DNA of 64,000 bases from Candidatus Obscuribacterium magneticum (GCA_020523905.1 JAJAPZ010000003.1:62001-126000), one strand, 5' to 3'. Positions 26,482 to 38,426 are shown, counted from the stretch's first letter. Made by a program: numbers and translations. The notes: a model not told the origin generated them from the sequence alone.

Positions 26482-27582
26482 ATGGCAAAAAAAGACTCCC
26501 CGCATATCGCTTTCATGCAACGAGCGCTCTCTCTGGCCGCCCGCGGCAAGGGCCGGGTGAGCCCGAATCCGTGCGTGGGTTGTGTCATTGTCAACAACGG
26601 TCGCATCGTCGGGGAAGGCGCCCACAAATTCTACGGCGGTCCCCACGCGGAAATCGAAGCCCTTAAAGAAGCCTGGGCCAGCGTCAAAGGCGGCACCGTC
26701 TACATCAACCTCGAACCGTGCAGCCACTGGGGAAAAACGCCGCCCTGTGCCCCGGTCTTGATCCAATCCGGCATCAAACGGATCTACATCGCAACCAGAG
26801 ATCCCAATCCTCTCATGCAAGGCCGAAGCATCCGCCTTCTCAAAAGAGCTGGACTGAAGGTCCACGTGGGCCTGGAGAAAGAGGCAGCCGAACACCTGAA
26901 CCGCCCCTTCTTCACCTGGATGAAGAAAAAAAGGCCCTACGTCATTTTGAAAATGGCCATGACGATTGATGGAAAGATCGCCACCCGCAAAGGGCAATCC
27001 AAGTGGATCTCAAGCCCGGCCTCCCGCCGCCTGGTCCACAAATTGAGAACTGAATCGGATGCCGTCATTATCGGAGCCAACACGGCGATCCGGGACAACC
27101 CCTCTCTCACCTCCCATCATGCTGGAAGAGACCCCCTTCGGTTTGTTTTGGACCCTCACCTGCGGACACCGCCAACTTTAAGGCTTTACAATGACGCCCG
27201 GGCGAGGACGTTCATCATCACGTCGGTCAACACGCCCACCTCAGCCGCCGCTCCCTACCTAAAAAGGGGAGTCCAAGTGATCAGAACCAAACTAAAAAAC
27301 GGGGAATTCGATTTATCGGAAGTTCTTAAAATAATTGCTAAACTTGATGTATCTCAACTGTTTATAGAGGGAGGGGGGGGGACCGCCTGGAGCTTCATTC
27401 ACAAACGGCTGGTCGACGAAGTCCTCTTCTTCATCTCCCCCTTGATTTTTGGGGGAAAAGACGCCAAAACGCCGGTCGAAGGGCCGGGTGTCGACCAAAT
27501 AAAGAAGGCCTTTCGGGTCAAATCGTTTTCCATCGGACGCGTGGGTCCGGACATTCTGGTTAAAGGTTATCTCAAAAACTAG
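26482..27582 (+). CDS. ribD: Bifunctional riboflavin biosynthesis deaminase/reductase
   Basis: Deaminates and then reduces the pyrimidine product of GTP cyclohydrolase II. The N-terminal deaminase (about 1-145) has the zinc motifs HAEIEAL and PCSHWGKTPPCAP; RVSPNPCVGCVIV precedes them. The C-terminal reductase (about 146-366) has LKMAMTIDGKIATRKGQSKW, SDAVIIGANTAIRDNP and IEGGGGTAWSF. 366 residues is normal. It opens the rib operon. I looked for an FMN riboswitch in the 51 bases upstream and found none. Confidence 0.97.
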   Translation: MAKKDSPHIAFMQRALSLAARGKGRVSPNPCVGCVIVNNGRIVGEGAHKFYGGPHAEIEALKEAWASVKGGTVYINLEPCSHWGKTPPCAPVLIQSGIKRIYIATRDPNPLMQGRSIRLLKRAGLKVHVGLEKEAAEHLNRPFFTWMKKKRPYVILKMAMTIDGKIATRKGQSKWISSPASRRLVHKLRTESDAVIIGANTAIRDNPSLTSHHAGRDPLRFVLDPHLRTPPTLRLYNDARARTFIITSVNTPTSAAAPYLKRGVQVIRTKLKNGEFDLSEVLKIIAKLDVSQLFIEGGGGTAWSFIHKRLVDEVLFFISPLIFGGKDAKTPVEGPGVDQIKKAFRVKSFSIGRVGPDILVKGYLKN

Positions 27583-27603
27583 TCCTTTTCGGTTTTTTGA
27601 TTT

Positions 27604-28194
27604 ATGTTCTCTGGCATCATTCAACAAAGGGGCACGCTGATCGGCCGGGACCATGACAAACTGGGTCTCACCGTCCGCTTGAAAGCGCAGAAAGCAAAAC
27701 GGGGCGACAGCGTCGCCGTCAACGGCGTCTGCCTGACCGTCGCCAAACAAAACAAACGCGCAAGAGGCCTCGACCTCTATTTCCAGCTTTCCCCGGAAAC
27801 CCTCCAGAAGACGACCTTGGGAGACCTGCCACCCGGAACCCGCCTCAACATCGAAAAGCCGCTCTCCGCTGCCGAAGCCTTCGGCGGCCACATCGTGCAG
27901 GGGCATGTGGACGGCGTCGGCCGCGTCGAAAAGATCATCGACGAAGGGGAATCCAAGAAGATGTGGTATTCTGCACCTCCGCCGGCGATGGACACCCTGG
28001 TCCCCAAAGGCTCTGTGGCCATCGACGGAATCAGCCTCACGGTCGTCGACCTTTCAGAGAAAAGCTTTTCCGTGGCTCTTATTCCCTACACCCTGGACAA
28101 CACCAACCTGGGTTCAATCAAGGTGGGCGATCCCGTCAATTTAGAAGCCGACATCATCGGCAAATACGTTTACAAATATATAAGGAAGCCATAG
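27604..28194 (+). CDS. ribE: Riboflavin synthase alpha subunit
   Basis: Dismutates two lumazines to riboflavin. 196 residues with two internally repeated lumazine-binding barrels (about 1-96 and 97-190). The start MFSGIIQQRGTL, VNGVCLTV, the linker GGHIVQGHVDGVG and the second-barrel IDGISLTVVDL are all present. The ATG lies 21 bases after ribD. A REP-like repeat separates it from ribBA. Confidence 0.96.
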   Translation: MFSGIIQQRGTLIGRDHDKLGLTVRLKAQKAKRGDSVAVNGVCLTVAKQNKRARGLDLYFQLSPETLQKTTLGDLPPGTRLNIEKPLSAAEAFGGHIVQGHVDGVGRVEKIIDEGESKKMWYSAPPPAMDTLVPKGSVAIDGISLTVVDLSEKSFSVALIPYTLDNTNLGSIKVGDPVNLEADIIGKYVYKYIRKP

Positions 28195-28207
28195 AAGAAG
28201 ATCCGGT

Positions 28208-28280
28208 CGTCATTCGCGCGAAAGCGGGAATCCAGGACGTGAACACCGGACTGGATCCCCGCTTTCGCGCGAATGACGAC
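28208..28280. repeat. REP-like inverted pair between ribE and ribBA
   Basis: Inverted units CGTCATTCGCGCGAAAGCGG and its mirror ending CGCGAATGACGAC, with spacer GACGTGAACACCGGACTGGA. The same spacer is found at 17918-17935 and 34948-34967. Confidence 0.8.
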
Positions 28281-28303
28281 ATGAGCGGGAATGACGGATT
28301 CAT

Positions 28304-29503
28304 ATGAAAACACACTTCTCTTCAATCTCTGACGCCCTCCGGCGCATTAAAAGGGGCCAGATGGTCATCGTCGTCGACGACGCCGACCGTGAAAACGAGG
28401 GGGACCTCGTCATGGCGGCCGAAAAAGTGACGGCGAACGCCATCAACTTCATGGCGCGCCACGGCCGGGGCCTCATCTGTGTCCCCATGACCGGAGAGAG
28501 GTTGGATCAGCTTCGCTTAAACCCCATGGTCACCGATAACACCGAACTGCGCGAAGCGGCTTTCACGGTGAGCGTCGACGTGAAAAAGGGAACCACGACG
28601 GGAATTTCGGCCGCGGACCGGGCCGCCACCATTCGGGCTTTGATCAACAAAAAGACACGGCCCGACGACCTGGCCAGGCCGGGACACGTGTTTCCGCTTC
28701 GCTCCCAGGAGGGGGGGGTCTTGGTCCGAAGCGGCCACACGGAAGCCGGCGTTGACCTCGCGCGCCTGGCCGGCCTTACCCCCGCGGCTGTCATCTGCGA
28801 AATCATGAGTCCGAACGGGACTATGGCCCGCCTTTCCACCCTTGTCAAGACCTCCAAAAAGCACAAGCTGGCCATGATTGCGATCCGGGACCTCATCTCG
28901 TACCGCCGGCAAAACGAAAAACTGGTGAAGCGGATCGTCTCCACACGCCTTCCCACCCGGTTCGGGGAATTCGACCTGCATCTTTTCGAAGACGTGATTT
29001 TGGGAGAACACCACCTGGCTCTCGTCAAAGGAACGGCGGAGGGACAAAAAGACGTTTTGGTGCGCGTGCATTCCTCCTGTTTTACCGGCGACGTTTTGGA
29101 ATCCCTCCGATGCGACTGCGGGGAACAACTGCGGACGGCCTTGATCGCCGTCAACCAAGCCGGCCGGGGTGTGGTCCTTTACATGCACCAGGAAGGGCGG
29201 GGAATCGGCTTGACGAACAAGCTCCACGCCTACCAGCTTCAAGAGAAAGGGTTGGACACCGTCCAAGCCAATAAAAAACTGGGTTTCCCCGCCGACCTCA
29301 GGGACTACGGCATCGGCGCCCAGATCTTAAGCGACCTCGGGCTCTCGACCATCCACCTGATGACCAACAACCCCCGCAAGATCGTCGGCCTCGAAGGCTA
29401 CGGCCTGAAAATCACCAAGCGCGTGCCGCTCCTTGTCGAACCCAATCCGCTCAATAAAAAATATTTGGCCACAAAACGCCGGAAGATGGGGCACCTGATT
29501 TAA
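28304..29503 (+). CDS. ribBA: Bifunctional DHBP synthase/GTP cyclohydrolase II
   Basis: Supplies both riboflavin precursors. The RibB domain (about 1-200) has [20 protein letters not shown] and [14 protein letters not shown]. The RibA domain (about 205-399) has the zinc site [17 protein letters not shown] (about 260-276), [30 protein letters not shown] and [16 protein letters not shown]. 399 residues is the normal fused length. The ATG follows a repeat element; no strong ribosome site is visible. Confidence 0.97.
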   Translation: MKTHFSSISDALRRIKRGQMVIVVDDADRENEGDLVMAAEKVTANAINFMARHGRGLICVPMTGERLDQLRLNPMVTDNTELREAAFTVSVDVKKGTTTGISAADRAATIRALINKKTRPDDLARPGHVFPLRSQEGGVLVRSGHTEAGVDLARLAGLTPAAVICEIMSPNGTMARLSTLVKTSKKHKLAMIAIRDLISYRRQNEKLVKRIVSTRLPTRFGEFDLHLFEDVILGEHHLALVKGTAEGQKDVLVRVHSSCFTGDVLESLRCDCGEQLRTALIAVNQAGRGVVLYMHQEGRGIGLTNKLHAYQLQEKGLDTVQANKKLGFPADLRDYGIGAQILSDLGLSTIHLMTNNPRKIVGLEGYGLKITKRVPLLVEPNPLNKKYLATKRRKMGHLI

Positions 29504-29551
29504 TGAAAACTTGCCGAGAAAACCATCCCATCAAGACGTTGGGATTGTCGG

Positions 29552-29694
29552 GACGTCACCCCCGCGTAGGCGGGGGTCCAGACACATCAACAAAGAAAAC
29601 GAGAGCCCTAAAAAGTGTCTGGACCGTGTCACGGAACGGTCCCGTCGATTATTTAAATTATCAAAACGGGATTCCCGCCTTCGCGGGAATGACA
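29552..29694. repeat. Composite REP-like element between ribBA and ribH
   Basis: About 143 bp. Outer palindromic arms at 29552-29580 and 29670-29694 surround the same conserved core as at 26031-26072, here inverted (29621-29662), and a spacer shared inverted with 14768-14790. Spurious open frames run through it on both strands, including a false 70-codon extension of ribH. Confidence 0.8.
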
Positions 29695-29720
29695 GACATT
29701 GCGCACCTGGGCCCACGAAC

Positions 29721-30152
29721 GTGAAGAAACACGGGCGCATTGGCATCGTTGTTTCGGAATTTAATTTCGAGTTCTCCAACAAACTCCTCGCGTCCTGCCG
29801 CCACGAGCTGATCAAAGAAGGCCTCCCGAAGAAAAACATCACTACCCTCTGGGTCCCGGGCGCCTACGAGCTTCCCTTCATGGCTCAGAAGATGGCTCGC
29901 TCAAAGAGATACGACGCCATCATCGGCTTAGGGATCGTCATCAAAGGGGAAACCTCACACGACGTCCACGTCGCCAACTGGGCTTCTATCGGAATGGGCC
30001 TGGTCTCTTTGGGAACGGGCGTCCCCATTTTATACGGCGTCCTCACGCCCAAAAATGAAGCCCAAGCCAAAGCCCGGGTGGGACAGGGGCCTTTGAATCG
30101 CGGCAGAGAAATCGCCAAGGCCGCTCTCAAGATAATCGAGTTAAATAGTTGA
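29721..30152 (+). CDS. ribH: 6,7-dimethyl-8-ribityllumazine synthase
   Basis: Makes the riboflavin synthase substrate. 143 residues, slightly short of the usual 150-160 because the N-terminus is trimmed. IGIVVSEFNFEFSNKLL, WVPGAYELPFMAQ, GLGIVIKGETSHDVHV and FGVLT-like YGVLTPKNEAQA are the substrate motifs; the catalytic His is in SHDVHV. GTG at 29721 is the only plausible start, since upstream codons belong to a repeat element. It is possible that the element replaced the original start region. Confidence 0.93.
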   Translation: MKKHGRIGIVVSEFNFEFSNKLLASCRHELIKEGLPKKNITTLWVPGAYELPFMAQKMARSKRYDAIIGLGIVIKGETSHDVHVANWASIGMGLVSLGTGVPILYGVLTPKNEAQAKARVGQGPLNRGREIAKAALKIIELNS

Positions 30153-30155
30153 ATT

Positions 30156-32638
<2,483 letters not shown>

Positions 32639-32662
32639 GCTCCCCTCGTCGGAAAAGTCATT

Positions 32663-32785
32663 CGTCATCCGCCGCGGCGGATCCAGGCCCTTCGTCATTC
32701 CGGCGAAAGCCGGAATCCAGGCTACGCACTTGTATTTAAAAAATGGTTTAAGACCTGGACACCGGCTTCCGCCGGTGTGACGAGC
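32663..32785. repeat. REP-like cluster between ligA and purH
   Basis: Three units: CGTCATCCGCCGCGGCGGAT at 32663, CGTCATTCCGGCGAAAGCCG at 32693, and a mirrored unit ending CCGGTGTGACGAG at 32785. The first is a sequence variant also seen at 25981 and 48353-48372. Confidence 0.8.
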
Positions 32786-32811
32786 TGACTTGGAATGGAG
32801 GTGTCATTCTC

Positions 32812-34365
32812 GTGCCATTGATTACTCGAGCTCTTCTTTCCGTCACCGACAAAACCGGCGTCGTCGATTTCGCCCACCGGCTGCATGAACTGGGAGCGGA
32901 AATCGTCTCCACCGGAGGGACCGCCGCCACCCTCCGCCAGGCCGAAATCAACGTCAAAGAAGTATCCGACATCACCGGCTTCCCTGAAATCTTGGATGGG
33001 CGGGTCAAAACCCTTCACCCCATCGTCTTCGGCGGCCTCTTGGGCCTGCCGGACAAACCGGAACACAAATCCGCCATGCAGACCCACGGCATCGTCCCCT
33101 TTGATTTGATCGCCGTCAACCTCTACCCGTTTGAAAAAGTCATCGAAGGGAGATCCCTCGACGACAAAGAGATGGTCGAGTACATCGACATCGGCGGCGT
33201 CGCCCTCCTCCGGGCCGCAGCCAAAAATTACCGAAACGTCATCCCCCTCTGCGACCCGAAAGACTACGGCCTGGTTCTGGAGGAACTGCAAAGCCCGCTC
33301 GGCCTCTCCGACGAGCTCCGGCATAAACTCGCCATCAAGGCCTTCGCCCACACCGCTCATTACGATTCCGTGATCTCCTCTCACCTCAGGTCTCGCTGGG
33401 GTAAAACAGATAAATTCTCGGAAGAGATGACCATCGGCCTTCGGAAAATCCGCGACCTTCGCTACGGTGAAAATCCCCACCAGCAGGCCGCCATCTACAA
33501 GGAATCGGGCGCGCCGTCCTGGGGCGTCGTCTCGGCCAACATCCTTCAGGGCAAGGAAATTTCCTTCAACAACTACCTGGACTGCGAAGCCGCCTGGCAG
33601 CTGGCCTTAAGTTTTACCGACCCCGTCTGTGCCATCGTCAAACACAACAATCCCTGCGGCGTGGCGACGGCGAAAAATCCGGCCGAAGCCTACCGGTGGG
33701 CCCTCATGTGCGACCCGGTGAGCGCCTTTGGCGGCATTGTCGGCTTCAACCGGGCCGTCGACCGCGAAGCGGCCGAAGAATTGAAGAAGCTCTTTTTGGA
33801 GTGCGTCATCGCGCCCAGCTACCATCCGGAAGCGCTCGAAATACTTAAATCCAAGAAGAACTTGCGGGTCCTCGAGCAGCCCACGCCCCTGGCGGCCCCT
33901 TATGATTTGGACGTCCGGCGCATTTCCGGGGGCTACCTCGTTCAGGATTTCGACCGGCCCCCGGTTCTCGACTTGAAAGTCGCGACCAAAAGAAGCCCGA
34001 ACGAACCGGAAAAAGGGTCCCTCGATTTCGCCTGGCGGGTGTGCAAATACGTCAAATCAAACGCCATCGTTCTGGCGCGCGGGCGCCAGACCGTCGGGAT
34101 CGGAGCGGGCCAGATGTCCCGGATCGATTCCCTGAGGATCGCCGCGCAAAAAATGAAACAGGCGAAACTGGATGTGGGAGAATCTCTGGTCATGGCATCC
34201 GACGCCTTCTTCCCCTTCCGCGACACCGTGGATGAAGCCGCCAAAACCGGCGTGACGGCGATCATCCAGCCCGGCGGTTCCGTCCGCGATGAGGAATCCA
34301 TCAAAGCGGCGGATGAAAACAACATCGCCATGGTGTTCACGGGCGTGAGGCATTTTAGGCATTAA
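32812..34365 (+). CDS. purH: Bifunctional AICAR transformylase/IMP cyclohydrolase
   Basis: Last two steps of IMP synthesis. The IMP cyclohydrolase domain (about 1-200) has ALLSVTDKTGVVDFA, STGGTAATLR and GRVKTLHP. The formyltransferase domain has DLRYGENPHQQAA, the catalytic KHNNPCGVA (about 280-288), SAFGGIVGFN and ASDAFFPFRD; it ends AMVFTGVRHFRH. 517 residues is normal. GTG start with GGAGG ten bases upstream. Confidence 0.97.
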   Translation: MPLITRALLSVTDKTGVVDFAHRLHELGAEIVSTGGTAATLRQAEINVKEVSDITGFPEILDGRVKTLHPIVFGGLLGLPDKPEHKSAMQTHGIVPFDLIAVNLYPFEKVIEGRSLDDKEMVEYIDIGGVALLRAAAKNYRNVIPLCDPKDYGLVLEELQSPLGLSDELRHKLAIKAFAHTAHYDSVISSHLRSRWGKTDKFSEEMTIGLRKIRDLRYGENPHQQAAIYKESGAPSWGVVSANILQGKEISFNNYLDCEAAWQLALSFTDPVCAIVKHNNPCGVATAKNPAEAYRWALMCDPVSAFGGIVGFNRAVDREAAEELKKLFLECVIAPSYHPEALEILKSKKNLRVLEQPTPLAAPYDLDVRRISGGYLVQDFDRPPVLDLKVATKRSPNEPEKGSLDFAWRVCKYVKSNAIVLARGRQTVGIGAGQMSRIDSLRIAAQKMKQAKLDVGESLVMASDAFFPFRDTVDEAAKTGVTAIIQPGGSVRDEESIKAADENNIAMVFTGVRHFRH

Positions 34366-34372
34366 TTCGAAT

Positions 34373-34444
34373 CGTCATTCCGGCGAAAGCCGGAATCCAG
34401 TCCGGTGTTCACGGCCTGGTTTCCGGCTTTCGCCGGAATGACGA
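34373..34444. repeat. REP-like inverted pair after purH
   Basis: CGTCATTCCGGCGAAAGCCG and its mirror ending GCCGGAATGACGAG, with spacer TCCGGTGTTCACGGCCTGG. It begins eight bases after the purH stop. Confidence 0.8.
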
Positions 34445-34462
34445 GCTAATTTAGGGGGGAAC

Positions 34463-34882
34463 ATGACACCAACTCAAGTCCTTGAATTAACCGACGACGC
34501 CCACTGTTTTGTCTGCGGCCATGCCAACGTGAGCGGCCTGCAGCTCACCTGGCACACGGAGGGAAACCACACCAAGGCGGAGTTCTATCCCTCCCGCACC
34601 CACCAGGGCTGGCGGGGCCTCGTCCACGGCGGGATTCTGGCCTCCCTTCTCGATGAAGCCATGACCCGCCTCGCCTGGGAAAGCCAGGGCCCGGCGGTCT
34701 CCGCGGAACTCAACATCCGCTATTTCAACCCGGCCCGCACCGGAGAAAAACTCACCGTGACGGGCGAAATCGCCCAGGTAAAAGGTAAACTCATCCTCGG
34801 CAAAGCGGAAATCCGGAACGGCCAACGGCGCCTGATCGCCACCGCCACGGGGAAGGTCCTGAAGGTTGAGGCAAATCCGTAA
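34463..34882 (+). CDS. PaaI-like hotdog-fold thioesterase
   Basis: A 139-residue single hotdog domain. The motif GLVHGGILASLLDEAMTRLAW (about 53-73) contains the HGG and the acidic residue typical of acyl-CoA thioesterases of the PaaI/YbdB group; CFVCG at the N-terminus is frequent in one subgroup. It probably hydrolyses an acyl- or aryl-CoA thioester. It has its own ribosome site (GGGGGGAAC) and is flanked on both sides by REP-like repeats, so it may be transcribed alone. The substrate is unknown. Confidence 0.85.
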   Translation: MTPTQVLELTDDAHCFVCGHANVSGLQLTWHTEGNHTKAEFYPSRTHQGWRGLVHGGILASLLDEAMTRLAWESQGPAVSAELNIRYFNPARTGEKLTVTGEIAQVKGKLILGKAEIRNGQRRLIATATGKVLKVEANP

Positions 34883-34917
34883 GGCGTCATTCATGCGAGG
34901 GCGGAGAAACCGATGAG

Positions 34918-34988
34918 CGTCATTCCGGCGGAAGCCGGAATCTAGGCCGTGAACACCGGACTGGATTCCGGCTTCCGCCGGAATGACA
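34918..34988. repeat. REP-like inverted pair before alaS
   Basis: CGTCATTCCGGCGGAAGCCG (34918 onward) and its mirror ending GCCGGAATGACAGC, with spacer CCGTGAACACCGGACTGGA. It ends 41 bases before the alaS ATG. Confidence 0.8.
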
Positions 34989-35029
34989 GCTTTCGCAGGA
35001 ACGACGGCGGCCGCAGGATTTACGAATAA

Positions 35030-37753
35030 ATGAAAGATCTCAGACAGGCGTTTCTCCAGTTCTTCAAGAAGCAAAACCACACCCTTGTCCCGTCCGATTC
35101 CCTCATCCCCTCCAGCGACCCCACGCTCCTTTTTACCTCCGCCGGCATGGTCCAGTTTAAAGCCCATTTCCTGCAGCAAATTCCCCTCACCTTCCGCCGG
35201 GCCGCCTCGAGCCAGCGCTGCTTGCGGACGACCGACATCGATGTGGTCGGCACCACCCCGCGCCACCTCACCTTCTTTGAGATGCTCGGCAACTTCTCCT
35301 TCGGCGATTATTTCAAGGAAGAGGCCATTGCCTGGGGCTGGGAGTTTTTAACCAAGGATTTAAACATCCCGAAGGAGCGGCTCTGGGCCACGGTCTATAA
35401 AGAGGACGACGAGGCCCACGCGATCTGGAAGAAATTAGTTCCCGAATCGAGAATCAGCCGCCTGGGCGAGGACACCAACTTCTGGAACATGGGGCCGACC
35501 GGCCCCTGCGGCCCCTGCTCCGAAATCCATTGGGACTTTGGCTCCGGCCCGACCAAAGGGCCGGACGACTCCGACCGCTGGATGGAGGTGTGGAACCTGG
35601 TCTTCACCCAGTTCGACCGGCAGGCGGACGGGCGGCTCACCCCTTTGCCGAACAAAAACATCGACACCGGCATGGGCCTGGAGCGCCTGACCTCCGTCGT
35701 CGAGGGCGTCTCGGGGGCCTTTGAAACGTCTCTCTTGAAACCTCTGATCAAATTCGGCGAGGAGATGCTGGAGCATAAATACGGAAAAGATTCCAAAAAA
35801 GATGTTTCCCTGCGCATCGTCGCCGATCACCTAAGGGCGGTCACCCTTCTCGTCTTCGACGGCATCCTGCCCTCCAACGAGGGGCGGGGCTACGTCCTAA
35901 GGCGCCTTTTGCGCCGGGCGGTCCGGCAAGGGACGCTCTTCGGGAAAAAGGAACCCTTCCTCTACCGTGGCGTTTCCATCGTCACCGACTATCTGAAAGA
36001 CGCGGCCCTGGGCTTGGTCGAGCGCCGGGAAAGCATCGCCCTCCTCATCAAACAGGAAGAAGAAAGATTTCTGGAAACCGTCGAAACCGGCCTAGGGCGG
36101 CTAAACGAGCTGGTCGACGCCGCCAAAAAAGCAAAGAAAAAAAGGGTCCCGGGGAAGGACGTTTTCCGCCTTTATGACACCTATGGTTTCCCGCCCGAAC
36201 TCACGAAAGAAATCCTGGAGGAATCCAGCATGACATTTGACGAAAAGGAATTTGGCGGCGCCCGCGAAGGGGCGCAACGGCTCGCCCGCGAGGGTTGGAA
36301 AGGCTCCGGCGCCAAGGACGTCGCCGTGTATAACGAGATCCTCAAGAAAATCGGGCCCTCTACCTTCAGGGGCTACGAAACCCTGTCTCTTAAAACTCAA
36401 ATCAGGGCCTTGATAAAAGACGGACAAAGCGTCCCGTCCCTCAAGGCGGGCGAGAAAGGCGAAGTCATCGTTTCCGAAACCCCGTTTTATCCGGAAGGGG
36501 GGGGACAGGTGGGCGACAAAGGGGGAATTCATTCCACCGGCGGTGACGTCGCTGCCTCCGTCCTGAATACCCATAAACCCATCAACGACCTTATCTCCCA
36601 TACCGTCACAGTGCTTTCCCTCCCCCCTGACGGGGGGAGGCCAGGAGGGGGGGCCCCTCCCCTAACCCCTCCCCTTGCGGGGAGGGGAACCGAAAATCTT
36701 GGGGGCCTCTCCGTCGGCGATACGATCGAACTTCGGGTCGACAAAAATCACAGGGAACCGACCATGCGCCATCACACGGCCACGCATCTTCTCCACGCGG
36801 CTTTAAGGAAGGTCCTGGGGCCGCAGGCGACGCAGGCCGGCTCCCTCGTCTCGCCGGAGAAACTTCGGTTCGACTACAGTTACAACAAAGCCCTGGCGCC
36901 GGAGCAGATCAAAGAGATTGAAACCATCGTCAATGAGGCTGTTTTGAAAAATATGAAGGCCACCCCCATTCTCACCACGCCCGAGGCCGCCCGCAAAATG
37001 GGAGCCATGGCTCTTTTCGGTGAAAAATACGGCGACAAGGTCCGCTGCCTCGTCATTTCCGAACACGAGCCCGACGCCCCTGAGAAGGCGTTCAGCCTGG
37101 AGCTGTGCGGGGGAACCCACTGTTCGAGGACGGGCGACATCGGCGCTTTCAAGATCTTGAGCGAAACGTCCATTGCCGCCGGGGCGCGCCGCATCGAAGC
37201 CGTGTCCGGCCTGAAAGCGCTGGAGCATTTCAACAAGAGGGAAGAAGCGCTTCAGGCCCTCTCCGAGAAACTGAAGGCCACGCCTCAAGAGTTGGGAGGC
37301 CGGATTGACAAAATGCTCGAGCGGCAAAAGCAGCTGGAGCAAGAGGTGCGGGACTTAAAAATCAAGCTGGCGCAAGGGGGATCGGGAAGCCCCGGCGCCG
37401 GCGGGCCGGAGATTCAAACCGTGAACGGCATCCCCCTCGCCATCAAGGTGGCGGAGGGCCTTTCCGTCGATGAACTGCGCACCTTGGCCGACCGCTTAAA
37501 GCACGAACTCAAATCCGGCGTCGTCTTTGTCGCCACCACCACCCCAGAGGACGGCCGGGAGAAAGTGTCCTTCGTTTTCGCCGTCACCCCCGACCTCAAG
37601 GAAAAAGGCCTGAACGCCGGCCAGCTCGCCAAGGCGGTGGCGCAAGAGCTCGGCGGCTCCGGCGGCGGCCGCGCCGACTTCGCCCAAGGCGGCGGCCAAG
37701 GAAAGGAAAATCTCCAATCCATCCTGAAAAAAATCCCCTCTCTTATAAAGTAG
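35030..37753 (+). CDS. alaS: Alanyl-tRNA synthetase
   Basis: Charges tRNA-Ala, 907 residues against a usual 870-880. Class II core at the N-terminus (motif 1 TSAGMVQFKAHF, motif 2 RAASSQRCLRTTDIDVVG), editing domain with the zinc ligands HHTATHLLH (about 581-589) and CGGTHC (about 692-697), and a C-terminal C-Ala region with a Gly-rich end. The excess length is explained by about 28 residues (about 530-558) encoded by a palindromic DNA repeat kept in frame just before the editing domain. The first residue of the usual NHTATH is His here. No frameshift is visible. Confidence 0.96.
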   Translation: MKDLRQAFLQFFKKQNHTLVPSDSLIPSSDPTLLFTSAGMVQFKAHFLQQIPLTFRRAASSQRCLRTTDIDVVGTTPRHLTFFEMLGNFSFGDYFKEEAIAWGWEFLTKDLNIPKERLWATVYKEDDEAHAIWKKLVPESRISRLGEDTNFWNMGPTGPCGPCSEIHWDFGSGPTKGPDDSDRWMEVWNLVFTQFDRQADGRLTPLPNKNIDTGMGLERLTSVVEGVSGAFETSLLKPLIKFGEEMLEHKYGKDSKKDVSLRIVADHLRAVTLLVFDGILPSNEGRGYVLRRLLRRAVRQGTLFGKKEPFLYRGVSIVTDYLKDAALGLVERRESIALLIKQEEERFLETVETGLGRLNELVDAAKKAKKKRVPGKDVFRLYDTYGFPPELTKEILEESSMTFDEKEFGGAREGAQRLAREGWKGSGAKDVAVYNEILKKIGPSTFRGYETLSLKTQIRALIKDGQSVPSLKAGEKGEVIVSETPFYPEGGGQVGDKGGIHSTGGDVAASVLNTHKPINDLISHTVTVLSLPPDGGRPGGGAPPLTPPLAGRGTENLGGLSVGDTIELRVDKNHREPTMRHHTATHLLHAALRKVLGPQATQAGSLVSPEKLRFDYSYNKALAPEQIKEIETIVNEAVLKNMKATPILTTPEAARKMGAMALFGEKYGDKVRCLVISEHEPDAPEKAFSLELCGGTHCSRTGDIGAFKILSETSIAAGARRIEAVSGLKALEHFNKREEALQALSEKLKATPQELGGRIDKMLERQKQLEQEVRDLKIKLAQGGSGSPGAGGPEIQTVNGIPLAIKVAEGLSVDELRTLADRLKHELKSGVVFVATTTPEDGREKVSFVFAVTPDLKEKGLNAGQLAKAVAQELGGSGGGRADFAQGGGQGKENLQSILKKIPSLIK
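36618..36690. repeat. Palindromic repeat inserted in frame within alaS
   Basis: Two GC-rich hairpins in coding sequence: CCTCCCCCC/GGGGGGAGG at about 36620-36640 and CCCCTCCCC/GGGGAGGGG at about 36666-36688. They encode a Pro/Gly-rich linker (LPPDGGRPGGGAPPLTPP) absent from typical AlaS. The length is compatible with an intact frame on both sides. Confidence 0.75.
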
Positions 37754-37756
37754 GGG

Positions 37757-38197
37757 TCAACCGTTTGGGAAGTACTTATCTAAAAACTCTCTCGGCGTGA
37801 GAATTTCAATGCCTTCGAAGCGCCCCAAGGGTCGAAGATCTTTCAAGTTTCCTGTCACCAAGGCATCCGCTTTCGCATCCAACGCACATTCCAAAATGCG
37901 GTTATCGGCGTCAACGCGTTTGATAATGCCGAGGCGGCTCTTGGGCTCCAGCATCGTCAAAAATTGTTTGAGTTTCTTTCGGGCCGCCGCCAACCGCTCC
38001 AAATCCCAAGCCATCTTGCCCGCCAGATTCTTTTCCAACTCACCTAGAATAAAAGGGGAGATGATGATCTCTATCTTACCCAGACGAGCCAGGTCAAGAA
38101 TCTTGGTGGGGGGGCTCGCCGCGGGGAGTGCCAGGGCAGAGAAAAGGACATTGGTGTCAACGACCACCCGTTGAAGCCTAGGTTCGTGATTCATCAA
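37757..38197 (-). CDS. PIN-domain toxin (putative RNase, PIN_3/VapC-like)
   Basis: A 146-residue PIN-domain protein. Acidic residues of the active site are visible: Asp in VVVDTNVLFSAL (about 11-22), Glu in FILGELEKNL, and the two Asp in VDADNRILECALDAKADALVTGNL. Such proteins cut RNA when not held by their antitoxin. The start lies within the 3' end of the upstream ribbon-helix-helix gene (20-base overlap), so the two form an operon on the minus strand. It is convergent with alaS, three bases away. Confidence 0.85.
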   Translation of the reverse strand: MMNHEPRLQRVVVDTNVLFSALALPAASPPTKILDLARLGKIEIIISPFILGELEKNLAGKMAWDLERLAAARKKLKQFLTMLEPKSRLGIIKRVDADNRILECALDAKADALVTGNLKDLRPLGRFEGIEILTPREFLDKYFPNG

Positions 38198-38426
38198 TCA
38201 ACCGTTCGACATCTTCTTCCGATCGCACGCCCGTTTCCAGGGCTTTCCGCCGTCCATAGGCCAAAATACCCTGCCACTCTTCCTCCCCCTTCTCAAACCG
38301 GCGCAACGCTTCCCGAAAGAGCTCCGAGCGCGTCATTCCATGGGCCCGTGCCCACTTCAGGCTTTGGGCATATAATTTGGGGGGAAGAGATATGGTCAAT
38401 ATTCTGCTCATCCGAGTGGGTTTCAT
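38178..38426 (-). CDS. Ribbon-helix-helix antitoxin for the PIN toxin
   Basis: An 82-residue protein with an N-terminal CopG/Arc-type ribbon-helix-helix (MSRILTISLPPKLYAQ, then HGMTRSELFREALRRF, about 6-45) and a charged C-terminal tail (EEDVERLIDESRT) that would contact the toxin. The ATG at 38426 is chosen over the one five codons upstream because GGAGG lies eight bases before it. The AGTATTACACT site at 38450-38460 is a plausible autorepression operator. Confidence 0.8.
   Translation of the reverse strand: MKPTRMSRILTISLPPKLYAQSLKWARAHGMTRSELFREALRRFEKGEEEWQGILAYGRRKALETGVRSEEDVERLIDESRT

Noticed and set aside
29511-29720. 70-codon upstream extension of ribH
   Set aside because: It translates a REP-like repeat; ribH homology begins at GTG 29721.
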